DNA of 44,700 bases from CAG-917 sp051883555 (GCA_051883555.1 JBJETY010000046.1:1-44700); one strand, 5' to 3'. Counted from the stretch's first letter, positions 24,653 to 32,894 are shown. The notes: generated from the sequence alone by a model not told the origin. Numbers and translations are program-made.

Positions 24653-25312
24653 ATGGAAAAAGGGACGACGGAATTAGTATTCATTTTAGACAAAAGCGGT
24701 TCGATGTCGGGAATGGAGCAGGACACTATTGGCGGATTTAATTCGATGATAGAAAAGCAAAAGCAACTCGACGGAAAAGTTTACGTTTCAACCGTGTTGT
24801 TTTCAAACGATTCGGAAGTGCTTCACGACAGAGCAGATCTTAAAGAAGTAAAACCTTTGACGACAGACGATTACGTCGTCGGCGGATGTACTGCTCTTTT
24901 AGACGCCATAGGTTCGGCTATCCACCATATCGGAAACGTTCATAAATATGCCAGAAAGGAAGACGTACCTGAGAAAACGTTATTCGTCATAACGACGGAC
25001 GGAATGGAAAACGCAAGCCATAACTATTCCGCAGAGCAGGTAAAAAGCATGGTTCGCCGTCAACAGGAAAAATACGGTTGGGAATTTTTGTTCGTTGCGG
25101 CAAACATAGACGCAGTTGAAACCGCACGGCACATCGGAATAAGAAGAGAAAGAGCGGCAAATTACGACACGGCGAAGTCAAGAGCTATGTATTCGGAAGT
25201 GGCAAATACGTTATTCAGTTACAGAGCATGCGGTGAGATAAAAGACGGCTGGGCAGACAATATCGAAGGTAAAAGAGTAAAGGGAAAAGGTGCAAAAAGG
25301 AAAAACGGCTAA
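24653..25312 (+). CDS. von Willebrand factor A (vWA) domain protein
   Basis: A 219-residue soluble vWA protein. The metal-ion-dependent adhesion site is intact: DxSxS at 13-17 (LDKSGSM), a Thr in GGCTALLDAIG, and Asp in ITTDGMENAS. No signal peptide or membrane segment is present, so it acts in the cytoplasm, perhaps as a scaffold for a partner protein; the tail is Lys/Gly-rich. It follows the macro/HTH gene by 93 bases, with GGAGG before ATG 24653 and a possible promoter of its own (TTGACC 24571-24576, 19-base spacer, TAAAAT 24596-24601). A terminator follows. The vWA call is firm; function is unknown. Confidence 0.92.
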   Translation: MEKGTTELVFILDKSGSMSGMEQDTIGGFNSMIEKQKQLDGKVYVSTVLFSNDSEVLHDRADLKEVKPLTTDDYVVGGCTALLDAIGSAIHHIGNVHKYARKEDVPEKTLFVITTDGMENASHNYSAEQVKSMVRRQQEKYGWEFLFVAANIDAVETARHIGIRRERAANYDTAKSRAMYSEVANTLFSYRACGEIKDGWADNIEGKRVKGKGAKRKNG

Positions 25313-25344
25313 ACAAACAACGGCAAAGAAAGGGAAGGTAGAAT

Positions 25345-25392
25345 AAATTAAAAAGCGGACAAATTTTTATTCGTTCGCTTTTTAATTTTTTT
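25345..25392. terminator. intrinsic terminator after the vWA gene
   Basis: Stem AAATTAAAAAGCG / CGCTTTTTAATTT (25345-25357 and 25376-25388) around an 18-base loop, followed by a T run. Usable on both strands, closing the WYL-macro-vWA unit. Confidence 0.75.
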
Positions 25393-25471
25393 TGTATTTA
25401 AATGTTTAATAAAGTCAACTTGAATTTAAGCAAATTTTTTCGGAATATAGATTTTTGCAAAATATATATTT

Positions 25472-25529
25472 CGTAAGACAAATTTATACGGCAACTATTC
25501 CGTAAGACAAATTTATAAGGCAAATATAT
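25472..25529 (+). repeat. 29-bp tandem repeat, two copies
   Basis: CGTAAGACAAATTTATA followed by a variable half begins at 25472 and again at 25501 (29-base period). Looser AATTTATATA words follow to 25570. The 25393-25627 gap has nothing else recognisable. Confidence 0.8.
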
Positions 25530-25627
25530 ATTTGTAAATAAATTTATATAGCGAATAAATTTATATTATATATATCAGTTTGATTTTATACGGTAAACCG
25601 ATTATAAAAAACGATTGTTAGAAAGAG

Positions 25628-26809
25628 TTATTTTGCCGCTTTGAGAATTTCTATAATCTGTTCTTTTGTAGCCGTAATCGGATTTACCATGATAGCTCCG
25701 TCGTTGATTGCCGTTTCGGCGATTGCGTCGAATTGTTCTTCTTTGACGTTTGCCGCAGTAAGAGTCGTGCTGAGTCCGACGGCTTCGAATTGTTTAATAA
25801 AGGACGTGCAGAATTCGATTGCCTTTTCCGCTCTGTTTTCTTTAGGCGTTGAGGCATAAACTTCTGCACCTGCAAGAGGTAACAACAATTCGGAGTAAGC
25901 AGGGCGGAGAGTTTCGAGATTGAATTTCATAACGTGCGGAAGAAGAATAGCCATTGCAACGCCGTGCGGTACGTGGGCGACGCCGCCTAACGCGTGACCG
26001 ATTGCGTGGACAAGACCTACCATTGAATTTGAAAATGCGATACCTGCCATAGTCGCCGCATTGCCCATTGCAAGACGATATTCTTTGTTGCCTCCTTCCA
26101 ATACGGCTTTAGGAAGATAGGTCGTAATAAGTCTGATTGCCGCAAACGCATAGCTTTGCGAAAGCGGATTTTTTTGCAGACAGGTATATCCTTCTATAGC
26201 GTGGACGAGAGCGTCGATACCCGTATTTGCCGTGACCTTAGGCGGCATTGTTTCCGTCATAGTCGGGTCGATGACGGCAAAGTCAGGGAGAAGGTCGTAG
26301 CTTATGAATTCCATTTTAACGTTTTTATCGGGGTTTGCAATAACGGCGACGTTTGTACATTCGCTACCCGTTCCGCTTGTCGTAGGGATAACGGCGAACG
26401 GAATTCTCGCTTTGCGCGGGAGAGATTCCAGTCCCATATAGTCCATAATATTGTCGCCGCCCTGTTCGATAACGATGCGGAGACCTTTTGCGGTATCGAT
26501 AACGCTACCACCACCGAGAGCTAAAACAGAATCGCAGTTTTTTGATTTAAAGATTGCGGCTATTTCGTTGATAACCTTTATAGAACTGTCAGGCGGAATT
26601 TCGGTGAACGTTTCGCTGACGTCGATATCATAGCCGTTAAAGACTTTTACAAGTTTATTCAAGGCGCCCGTTTTCGCTAAAATGGCGTCGGTTAAGATAA
26701 TCGGCTTTTTTGCGCCGAGCATTTTAAGTTCGTGCGGGATATTCTCGAGCGCGTTTTCGCCCGACATAATTTTGACAGAGTTTAAAAATTCATAATATTT
26801 TGGTAACAT
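25628..26809 (-). CDS. iron-containing alcohol dehydrogenase
   Basis: Group III (Fe-dependent) alcohol dehydrogenase that interconverts an alcohol and aldehyde with NAD(P)H, typical of fermenters. The 393 residues show the family signatures: the dinucleotide loop LALGGGSVIDTAKG, IPTTSGTGSE, and the metal-binding Asp/His set in NTGIDALVHAIEGY and GLVHAIGHALGG with HVPHGVAMAILLPHVM. Length is normal. GGAGG precedes ATG 26809, 12 bases after the stop of the SCP2-like gene, so the two form an operon. The substrate cannot be told; butanol, ethanol, lactaldehyde and 1,3-propanediol dehydrogenases share these motifs. Confidence 0.95.
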   Translation of the reverse strand: MLPKYYEFLNSVKIMSGENALENIPHELKMLGAKKPIILTDAILAKTGALNKLVKVFNGYDIDVSETFTEIPPDSSIKVINEIAAIFKSKNCDSVLALGGGSVIDTAKGLRIVIEQGGDNIMDYMGLESLPRKARIPFAVIPTTSGTGSECTNVAVIANPDKNVKMEFISYDLLPDFAVIDPTMTETMPPKVTANTGIDALVHAIEGYTCLQKNPLSQSYAFAAIRLITTYLPKAVLEGGNKEYRLAMGNAATMAGIAFSNSMVGLVHAIGHALGGVAHVPHGVAMAILLPHVMKFNLETLRPAYSELLLPLAGAEVYASTPKENRAEKAIEFCTSFIKQFEAVGLSTTLTAANVKEEQFDAIAETAINDGAIMVNPITATKEQIIEILKAAK

Positions 26810-26821
26810 GTTTTCCTCCGA

Positions 26822-27349
26822 TTAAAAAAGAGTGCCGCATAAAAAGCGGAAAGTACCTATCTCCTTTTTAGGGACAGGATTCATAAGTTTTTTTGCGATG
26901 AATTTAGGGAAAAGATAGCTTTCGATAATATTGATGATTCTGACGATTCCCATAACTTTATAAAGGTCGCCGTTGACGGTAAACCGATGTTGGGCGTATC
27001 CGTCTCCCAGCCCCATTCTGCCGGTAAACATTTTAAAAGCACTGTTTACGCCTTTAAACGATAAGACGATGTCGGCCGTTTGTTCGACAGAGCACGTTTC
27101 GGAAAATACGTTACCGTTCTTTTTCCCGAATATCATACAAGGACCGAGCGGATTGACGGCGATTTTAACCGAAAAATCGTTTGCGACGTTTTCGCCCTCT
27201 TCGGTTTGAGAATATCCGCAAATTTTGTCAAGGTCGTCACGGACTCTCGAATCTGCTTTATACGCATAGCATACGCCTTTACCGAGCATTTTCATAACAA
27301 TTCCGCACAGTGAACGTTTAAAGCGGTTTTTTTGTTTTTTCTTTGCCAT
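26822..27349 (-). CDS. SCP2-like protein of unknown function
   Basis: A 175-residue protein with a basic N-terminus (MAKKKQKNRFKR). Its middle, ADIVLSFKGVNSAFKMFTGRMGLGDG, followed by FTVNGDLYKVMGIVRII, has the strand-helix-strand rhythm of SCP2 sterol-carrier domains, in which a hydrophobic pocket binds lipids; the match is by pattern and not strong. It is the first gene of an operon with the Fe-alcohol dehydrogenase (12-base spacing), so it may bind or deliver a hydrophobic substrate, but this is inference. AAGGAG precedes ATG 27349 and a promoter lies at 27386-27414. Confidence 0.7.
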   Translation of the reverse strand: MAKKKQKNRFKRSLCGIVMKMLGKGVCYAYKADSRVRDDLDKICGYSQTEEGENVANDFSVKIAVNPLGPCMIFGKKNGNVFSETCSVEQTADIVLSFKGVNSAFKMFTGRMGLGDGYAQHRFTVNGDLYKVMGIVRIINIIESYLFPKFIAKKLMNPVPKKEIGTFRFLCGTLF

Positions 27350-27385
27350 TTTTGCTCCTTAAAAATATGTTTAAATATTAACAAT

Positions 27386-27414
27386 ATTATATAATAAGAA
27401 ATCTTAAAATTCAA
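27386..27414 (-). promoter_or_regulatory. sigma-A promoter of the SCP2-like/Fe-ADH operon
   Basis: On the minus strand TTGAAT (27414-27409), 17-base spacer, TATAAT (27391-27386). Confidence 0.72.
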
Positions 27415-27583
27415 TGAAAAATCGCAACGAAAAAAAGAATACGGCGGCAATATACGTAAAAATTTAAATCGGGCGAAAGGCGCAGGCGGGAGGAAACGGA
27501 GAGAGAAATTTAAAAGCAAAACGAAGAGGCTTAGAAACATTAAAAAAACCTTAAAAAATAACGCTTTACCCCCGTTAATTTTG

Positions 27584-27612
27584 TTGACAAAAAAATCTAA
27601 AAAAAGTAAAAT
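27584..27612 (+). promoter_or_regulatory. sigma-A promoter of the purine permease gene
   Basis: TTGACA (27584-27589), 17-base spacer, TAAAAT (27607-27612). Transcription would start about 15 bases before the riboswitch. Confidence 0.88.
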
Positions 27613-27631
27613 TTAGACATAGTTTAATAAA

Positions 27632-27698
27632 GCCAATATAATTAGGAAAATATGGTTCCAAGTTTCTACCAAACACCGTGAATGTTTGACTATTGAGC
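27632..27698 (+). ncRNA. purine riboswitch, guanine/hypoxanthine type
   Basis: The conserved core is clear by comparison with the xpt aptamer: CAATATAA opens P1, P2 is GGAA-AATATGG-TTCC, the joining segment is TTCTACC, P3 is CAAAC-ACCGTGAAT-GTTTG, and GACTATTG closes P1. The specificity base is the C of GACTAT (U in adenine switches), so the ligand should be guanine or hypoxanthine. The loops ATATGG and CCGTGAAT keep the bases for the loop-loop contact. A terminator follows at 27711 and a purine permease is downstream, so ligand binding should switch the gene off. Confidence 0.95.
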
Positions 27699-27710
27699 GT
27701 AGTTATGTAA

Positions 27711-27745
27711 AACCGCACGCCTTTTGACGTGCGTTGCCTTTTTTC
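27711..27745 (+). terminator. riboswitch-controlled intrinsic terminator
   Basis: Stem CGCACG / CGTGCG (27714-27719 and 27728-27733) followed a few bases later by a run of T (27739-27744). It lies between the riboswitch and the permease, as expected for an expression platform. Confidence 0.82.
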
Positions 27746-27807
27746 TTTTTAAACGCTTTATTTTCGCTTAAGATTCAATTTAACACAGATGAAAATGGAG
27801 GTTTTCT

Positions 27808-29454
27808 ATGACAGAGCAAAATCAAGAACCAAAAGTTGAAGAAACTAAGGTTAATGACGTTGAAGTTGCCCCTGAAGAAAACGTCGCCGCTGACGGCGCA
27901 GTCGCTAAAAAACCTAACAAGTTTTTTAAAGGCTTAGACAATTTCTTCCAGATTTCGGCAAACAATTCAACAATCAGAGCAGAAGTTGTCGGCGGTATTA
28001 CCACGTTCTTTGCAATGTGCTATATCTTGTTCGTCAACCCTACGTCAATGATAGGCAGCTATCTTGACTTTATTTATCCAAGCGAAGTAGACGTATTGAA
28101 CGCACTCAGAAGCGGTATCTTTATCGGCACGGCAATCGGCGCAATCATCGGTACACTTTTGATGGCACTCCTTGCAAAAATGCCTTATGCACAGGCTCCT
28201 GGTATGGGTCTTAACGCATTCTTCTGCACAACGTTTATGGCGGGCGCTCTCGGCGGTACGATAGTAGACGGAGTTGAAGCACAATATCAGGCAGGTCTTG
28301 CAGTTATCTTTGTCGCAGGTATTATCTTCTTGCTCATCTCTCTTACCGGAATCCGTGAAAAGATCGCAAACGCAATTCCGCAAGGACTTAAGAAAGCTAT
28401 TTCGGCAGGTATCGGTTTGTTTATCGCTTACATCGGTATGCAAAATGCCGGCGTAATCATCAGCAGCCCTTACACTGTTTCTCAGTTTGCAAACTTCAAC
28501 GTTTATAGCGGCGGCGCAACCTGGTACGGAATCGTAACTCCGCTCCTTGCTCTTCTCGGCGTTATCATAATGGGTATCTTGTCAAAATCAAAAGTTAAGG
28601 CATTATCCCGTTCAAACGTTATTCTCGGTATCGTTCTTGTCACAGGACTTTACTACTTGTTCAACATCGGCAACAGCGCCGCATATTCGGCATTCCAGAG
28701 CATTAACAACCCAATCGACGCATTTGTCAACTTCGGCAAATACAACATCGGCAGAGGATTTATAGGCTTTAAATATTGGACTGCAGAAGCTGCTCTTGAC
28801 ATTGTTATCTTGATCATCACTTTCTGTCTTATCGATATGTTCGATACGCTCGGAACTCTTCAGGGCGCTGCAACGGAAGCAGGTCTTCTTAACGAAAAGG
28901 GTGTTCCGCAAAGACTTACTCAGTGCTTGTGGTGCGACTCAATCGCAACTGTTTCAGGCTCTGTAATGGGCGTTTCGACGGTTACGACTTTCGTTGAATC
29001 TTCGGCAGGTATTTCAGCCGGCGCTAAGACAGGTTTCAGCTCGGTTATCACCGCAGGCTTGTTCCTTATCGCTATGTTCTTAAGCCCGCTTGCCGCAATC
29101 ATTCCAAGTGCTGCAACGGCTTCAGCTTTGATTTTCGTCGGCGTATTGATGCTCGGTAACGTAAAAGATATTGATTTCAAAGACTTGACTGTATCTATTC
29201 CTGCGTTCCTTATCATCTTCATGATGCCGCTTACTTACTCGATTTCAAACGGTATCGGTATCGGACTTATTGCTTACACCGTAATTAAATTCTTCACCGT
29301 TATTTTCGGCGGCAAAGAAAAGATTAAAGCATACTACGGCGTATCAAAAGACGAAGAAGGCAAAAAGGTCTTCGGAGAATTCTTGTCAGGCGACCTCCTT
29401 ATTTTGATTATTTCACTTATCTTCGTACTTCGTTTCTTAATGGTTTCGATGTAA
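27808..29454 (+). CDS. NCS2-family purine permease (AzgA/PbuG type)
   Basis: Proton-coupled importer of guanine, hypoxanthine or adenine in the cell membrane. After an acidic N-terminal tail (about 35 residues) come the family start NNSTIRAEVVGGITTFFAMCYILFVNP, then MPYAQAPGMGLNAFF, IDMFDTLGTLQGAATEAGLL and GSVMGVSTVTTFVESSAGI, which line the substrate site in AzgA-type permeases. With 548 residues it is slightly long because of the N-terminal tail. GGAGG precedes ATG 27808. The guanine-type riboswitch upstream fits import of guanine or hypoxanthine. Codon choice is richer in C-ending codons than in neighbours, as often in well-expressed genes. Confidence 0.94.
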   Translation: MTEQNQEPKVEETKVNDVEVAPEENVAADGAVAKKPNKFFKGLDNFFQISANNSTIRAEVVGGITTFFAMCYILFVNPTSMIGSYLDFIYPSEVDVLNALRSGIFIGTAIGAIIGTLLMALLAKMPYAQAPGMGLNAFFCTTFMAGALGGTIVDGVEAQYQAGLAVIFVAGIIFLLISLTGIREKIANAIPQGLKKAISAGIGLFIAYIGMQNAGVIISSPYTVSQFANFNVYSGGATWYGIVTPLLALLGVIIMGILSKSKVKALSRSNVILGIVLVTGLYYLFNIGNSAAYSAFQSINNPIDAFVNFGKYNIGRGFIGFKYWTAEAALDIVILIITFCLIDMFDTLGTLQGAATEAGLLNEKGVPQRLTQCLWCDSIATVSGSVMGVSTVTTFVESSAGISAGAKTGFSSVITAGLFLIAMFLSPLAAIIPSAATASALIFVGVLMLGNVKDIDFKDLTVSIPAFLIIFMMPLTYSISNGIGIGLIAYTVIKFFTVIFGGKEKIKAYYGVSKDEEGKKVFGEFLSGDLLILIISLIFVLRFLMVSM

Positions 29455-29476
29455 GATAAAGAATATCGAAAATATA

Positions 29477-29506
29477 AAATCCACCGCTATGCGGTGGATT
29501 TTTTTA
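29477..29506 (+). terminator. intrinsic terminator after the purine permease
   Basis: Stem AAATCCACCGC / GCGGTGGATTT with loop TAT, followed by further T residues. Confidence 0.93.
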
Positions 29507-29512
29507 CGTCTT

Positions 29513-29637
29513 AAAACAAGCGTTTTTTATTTTTATAAAACAAGCGTTTTTTGCGTTATAAAGCAAGCACTTTTTATTTTTATAAAGCAAGCGTTTTTAA
29601 ATTTAAAACGAGCGTTTTAATTTCTATAAAGCAAAAG
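29513..29637 (+). repeat. ~23-bp degenerate tandem repeat, five and a half copies
   Basis: Units of the form AAA[AG]CAAGCGTTTTTTATTTTTAT begin at 29513, 29537, 29560, 29584, 29605 and (partial) 29628. They fill the gap between the permease terminator and the next promoter. Confidence 0.85.
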
Positions 29638-29669
29638 AAAGCAAATACAAAAAGCGGAAGTTTCCTTTC

Positions 29670-29698
29670 TTGACATTACGGGCATTGTGATATATAAT
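29670..29698 (+). promoter_or_regulatory. perfect sigma-A promoter of the HTH-cupin/GH31 operon
   Basis: TTGACA (29670-29675), 17-base spacer, TATAAT (29693-29698). Confidence 0.92.
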
Positions 29699-29716
29699 TT
29701 TTTTCGGAGGCAGAAT

Positions 29717-30280
29717 ATGTCAAATACTATAGAAATTGCAGAAAGATTAAAAGGACTTCGTGAAATCGAAGAAGTGTCTACGGCAGAAATGGCGGCCGTT
29801 TGCTCTATGAGCGAGGAAGATTATATAAAGCATGAAACGGGAAAAGTTGATTTTTCCGTTACTATGCTTTGCAAGTGCGCCGAAAGGCTTGGCATCGACG
29901 TCACTGCTTTGTTTACGGGGCATACTCCTAAACTTAAAGGATATAGCATTGTCAGAGCGGGAGAAGGTTTAAAAGTCGAACGTCGTCAGAGTTTCGTCTA
30001 TCAGCATCTTGCGTCCAATTTTTGCGGAAGACTCGGCGAACCTTTTATGGTAACCGCTCCGTATAGCGAAGAAGAACAGAACAAGCCTATTATGCTTTCT
30101 ACTCACGCAGGACAGGAAATGGACTACGTGCTCGAAGGAAGTCTCAAAATTTCAATCGACGGACACGAAGACGTGGTTAACGCCGGAGATACGGTATATT
30201 ACGATTCGTCAAGACCGCACGGCATGATTGCTACGGGCGGCAAACCGTGTAAATTCCTTGCTATTTTGTTTAAAGCGTAA
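29717..30280 (+). CDS. XRE-type HTH regulator with cupin domain
   Basis: A 187-residue regulator. Residues 1-70 are an XRE-like helix-turn-helix (IAERLKGLREIEEVSTAEMAAVCSMSEEDYIKHETG); residues ~100-187 are a cupin barrel with the two typical motifs around HAGQEMDYVLEGSLKISIDG and AGDTVYYDSSRPHGM, likely a small-molecule sensor. I chose ATG 29717 (GGAGG six bases upstream) because a GTG at 29687 would place the start before the -10 element. Its stop is followed after one base by the GH31 ATG (TAATATG), so the two are translated together and it may regulate sugar or glycoside use. The ligand is unknown. Confidence 0.9.
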   Translation: MSNTIEIAERLKGLREIEEVSTAEMAAVCSMSEEDYIKHETGKVDFSVTMLCKCAERLGIDVTALFTGHTPKLKGYSIVRAGEGLKVERRQSFVYQHLASNFCGRLGEPFMVTAPYSEEEQNKPIMLSTHAGQEMDYVLEGSLKISIDGHEDVVNAGDTVYYDSSRPHGMIATGGKPCKFLAILFKA

Positions 30281-30281
30281 T

Positions 30282-32546
30282 ATGGAAAGATTTTTTATAA
30301 AGGAAGATAAAATTTCGGATAAAAACGTAGTTATGCAAAAAGGCTATCGGATAAGCGTCATTACCGATAGGCTTTTTCGCATTGAGCAAAAACGTTTTAC
30401 CGATAGCCCTTCGCAAGCCGTGATATGCCGTTCGTTCGGCAATCCGCAATTTGAAGTCGTAAAGAGCAATAAAAACGTAACGGTTATAAAAACTAAGAGC
30501 GTTTTGTTCCGTTACGACGCAGTTTTGCAGGCAATAGACGTTACGGAACTCGAAAGCCGAAAGAAACTCAGCGACGGCGGAAATCTGGGCGGCACTATAA
30601 GGACTCTTGATTTTCGTCTCGGAAAAGTTAAGCTCGGCAAAGGAATTATGGCAAAGGGCGGAGTCAGCGTATATAACGACTCCAAATCTTTTCTTTTAAA
30701 CGCAGACGGCACTTTATCCGAAAGGGAAAGGGGAAGCGGCGACTATTACGTTTTCGCTTACGGCAGAGATTATTCTTCCTGCCTTGTCGATTTCTTTGCC
30801 CTTACGGGGTATCCGCCTCTTTTGCCTAAATACGCTTTGACAAACTGGTGGTCGAGATATTATCCGTATTCCGAAAAGACGTATATCGACCTTATGAACA
30901 AGTTTGTCGAAAGGGAAATACCTATCGGCGTTGCGACGGTGGATATGGATTGGCATTGGGTAAAGGAAGTCCCGAAAGAATACAAGGCGTCGAATCCTCT
31001 TCAGGGCGCAGGTTGGACAGGGTATAGCTGGAATACGAATCTTTTCCCCGACTATAAAAGGTTTTTAAACACTCTTCATTCGATGGGCATGGCGGTTACG
31101 TTGAATATTCACCCGCGCGACGGCATACGAGCGTTTGAAGATATGTATCCTGAAATGGCAAAGGCAAACGGAATTGACCCGACGACAAAACAGACGGTCG
31201 AATTCGATATGACAGACCCTAAGTTTATTACTTCCTATTTCGACGTTCTTCATCATCCGTATGAAAAAGACGGCGTAAACTTTTGGTGGATAGACTGGCA
31301 ACAAGGGAAAAAGTCCAAAAAGAAAGGGCTTGACCCGCTTTGGCTTTTAAATCATTATCATTTTTTGGACAGTGCCAAAAACGGCGACGGACTTATTTTG
31401 TCGCGATACGCAGGTATCGGTTCGCACCGTTACCCGTTAGGTTTTTCAGGCGATTGCATAATAGCCTGGAAGAGCTTGAAATTCCAACCGTATTTTACGG
31501 TAAACGCAACTAACGTCGGGTATACCTGGTGGTCGCACGATATTGGCGGACACGTTCTCGGAAAGGGACGCGACGAACTTTATTTAAGATGGTTGCAATT
31601 CGGTGTGTTTTCGCCCGTCAACCGTCTGCACAGTTCGAGCGGCGAATTTACCGGCAAAGAGCCGTGGCTTTACAGACGAGACGTCGACGAAATAGCGGAA
31701 GAGTTTTTACGTTTAAGGCACAGAATGCTTCCGTATCTTTATACGGCGAACAAACTTACGCACGACAAGGGCGAACCGCTTATGACTCCGCTTTATTATA
31801 AGCATTCCGAAAAGCAGGCGTACAAGATAAAGAACGAGTATTATTTCGGAAGCGAATTATTGGTCTGCCCGATAACGACGAAAATCAAAAAGCATTTTAA
31901 CCGTGCGGGAGAAAAGGTATATCTGCCCGACGGCGAATGGTTCGACTTTTTCTCAAACGACAGGTACGTAGGCGGAAGAACGATAAAAGTATGGCGTAAA
32001 CTTGACGCCATTCCGATATTTGCAAAAGCCGGCGCAATCGTTCCTATGTTAAGCTCGGGAAAAACCAATAAATTGGATTTTGAAGACCTTACCGTCAAAT
32101 TGTGGGCGGGAAACGGCGAATATACCTTATACGACGAAAAAGGGGAAATGACGTATAAGCAGGCTTTAAACGGCGATAAACTGGTTGTCGAAATAAGCGG
32201 CGGAATCGGCGCTTTGAAAAAGCAGGCGATATGCGTGCAAAATATCGTCGGAGCGAAAATTAAAATCGACGGCAAAGAGACAGACGGAGCTTGCGATAAA
32301 ATCGTTTTGGACAATCTGTCGCATACGATTGAATTCAGCGAAATAAAGTTTAAAGAGCCGTCCGACCTTCTTGAAGAAGTTAAAGCGGTTATGCAGGATT
32401 ATCATATCTTCTTCCCTTTAAGGTGGATAGCTTTTTATAAGATAAAGAGAGCGAAAGATAAAGCCGCTATGATAAAAGCTATTAAAAAAGCGCCGATAAG
32501 AAGGGACGTAAAAAGCGCAATGCTCGAAAAGGCTATCAGAGAATAA
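30282..32546 (+). CDS. glycoside hydrolase family 31 protein
   Basis: A 754-residue retaining alpha-glycosidase of clan GH-D. An N-terminal beta-sandwich is followed by the TIM barrel: PKYALTNWWSRYYPY, VDMDWHW, then the nucleophile region NFWWIDWQQG (Asp338) and the acid/base region GFSGDCIIAW (Asp391), with GYTWWSHDIGGHV and a C-terminal beta domain (LPDGEWFDFFSNDRY). A helical tail of about 80 residues ends it. The WIDWQQ nucleophile motif differs from the KTDFGE of alpha-xylosidases and the more usual WxDMNE of alpha-glucosidases, so the substrate cannot be assigned. No signal peptide: it acts on imported sugars. ATG 30282 has no ribosome binding site and is coupled to the HTH-cupin gene. 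Confidence 0.92.
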   Translation: MERFFIKEDKISDKNVVMQKGYRISVITDRLFRIEQKRFTDSPSQAVICRSFGNPQFEVVKSNKNVTVIKTKSVLFRYDAVLQAIDVTELESRKKLSDGGNLGGTIRTLDFRLGKVKLGKGIMAKGGVSVYNDSKSFLLNADGTLSERERGSGDYYVFAYGRDYSSCLVDFFALTGYPPLLPKYALTNWWSRYYPYSEKTYIDLMNKFVEREIPIGVATVDMDWHWVKEVPKEYKASNPLQGAGWTGYSWNTNLFPDYKRFLNTLHSMGMAVTLNIHPRDGIRAFEDMYPEMAKANGIDPTTKQTVEFDMTDPKFITSYFDVLHHPYEKDGVNFWWIDWQQGKKSKKKGLDPLWLLNHYHFLDSAKNGDGLILSRYAGIGSHRYPLGFSGDCIIAWKSLKFQPYFTVNATNVGYTWWSHDIGGHVLGKGRDELYLRWLQFGVFSPVNRLHSSSGEFTGKEPWLYRRDVDEIAEEFLRLRHRMLPYLYTANKLTHDKGEPLMTPLYYKHSEKQAYKIKNEYYFGSELLVCPITTKIKKHFNRAGEKVYLPDGEWFDFFSNDRYVGGRTIKVWRKLDAIPIFAKAGAIVPMLSSGKTNKLDFEDLTVKLWAGNGEYTLYDEKGEMTYKQALNGDKLVVEISGGIGALKKQAICVQNIVGAKIKIDGKETDGACDKIVLDNLSHTIEFSEIKFKEPSDLLEEVKAVMQDYHIFFPLRWIAFYKIKRAKDKAAMIKAIKKAPIRRDVKSAMLEKAIRE

Positions 32547-32572
32547 AAATGTGCTCGTTGAGCACATTTTTT
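32546..32572 (+). terminator. intrinsic terminator after the GH31 gene
   Basis: Stem AAAATGTGCTC / GAGCACATTTT with loop GTT and extra T residues, immediately after the stop codon. Confidence 0.92.
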
Positions 32573-32576
32573 ATTG

Positions 32577-32728
32577 ATATAAACAACATATAAAACAATA
32601 TAAAATAAAATATAAAAAGCAATATAAAAGGTAATACAAAAATGAAATATAAAAGGTAATATAAAAGCAATATAAAAAACAATATAAAGGGTAATATAAA
32701 AAACAACGTAAAAAGCAATATAAAAAGG
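32577..32728 (+). repeat. AT-rich short tandem repeat (AATATAAAA words)
   Basis: About eleven imperfect copies of a 12-14 base unit such as CAATATAAAAAG or GTAATATAAAAG. The open frames on the opposite strand are Phe/Tyr/Ile runs caused by this repeat and are not genes. Confidence 0.8.
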
Positions 32729-32865
32729 AAATTGGAAAGTCAACTCTGTAAAATAATAAACCGACTAAAAGCAAGTTTAAAACCGCTTTAAAAAAACGCT
32801 TCTGTCCGAGCGCTAAAAAAATCGACGGAAAGAAAAGTTTTGGCGGCGGATATAGTTGTAAAAAG

Positions 32866-32894
32866 TTGACAACAAACTGTCGCAGGAATAAAAT
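32866..32894 (+). promoter_or_regulatory. leaderless sigma-A promoter of the GNAT-like/glnS operon
   Basis: TTGACA (32866-32871), 17-base spacer, TAAAAT (32889-32894). Only six bases (TTAGAT) separate the -10 from ATG 32901, so the first transcribed base should be at or next to the start codon. Confidence 0.85.

Noticed and set aside
30902..30912. TTTGTCGAA (perfect 0A box) inside the GH31 gene, and TTCGACAAA near 11469
   Set aside because: Both are coding and arise from favoured codons (GTC GAA, TTC GAC), so they are taken as chance.
32435..32743. Minus-strand frames with FYIAFYVVFYI-like runs that look like membrane proteins
   Set aside because: They are read-through of the AATATAAAA tandem repeat; three overlapping frames give the same pseudo-hydrophobic pattern and none has start signals.
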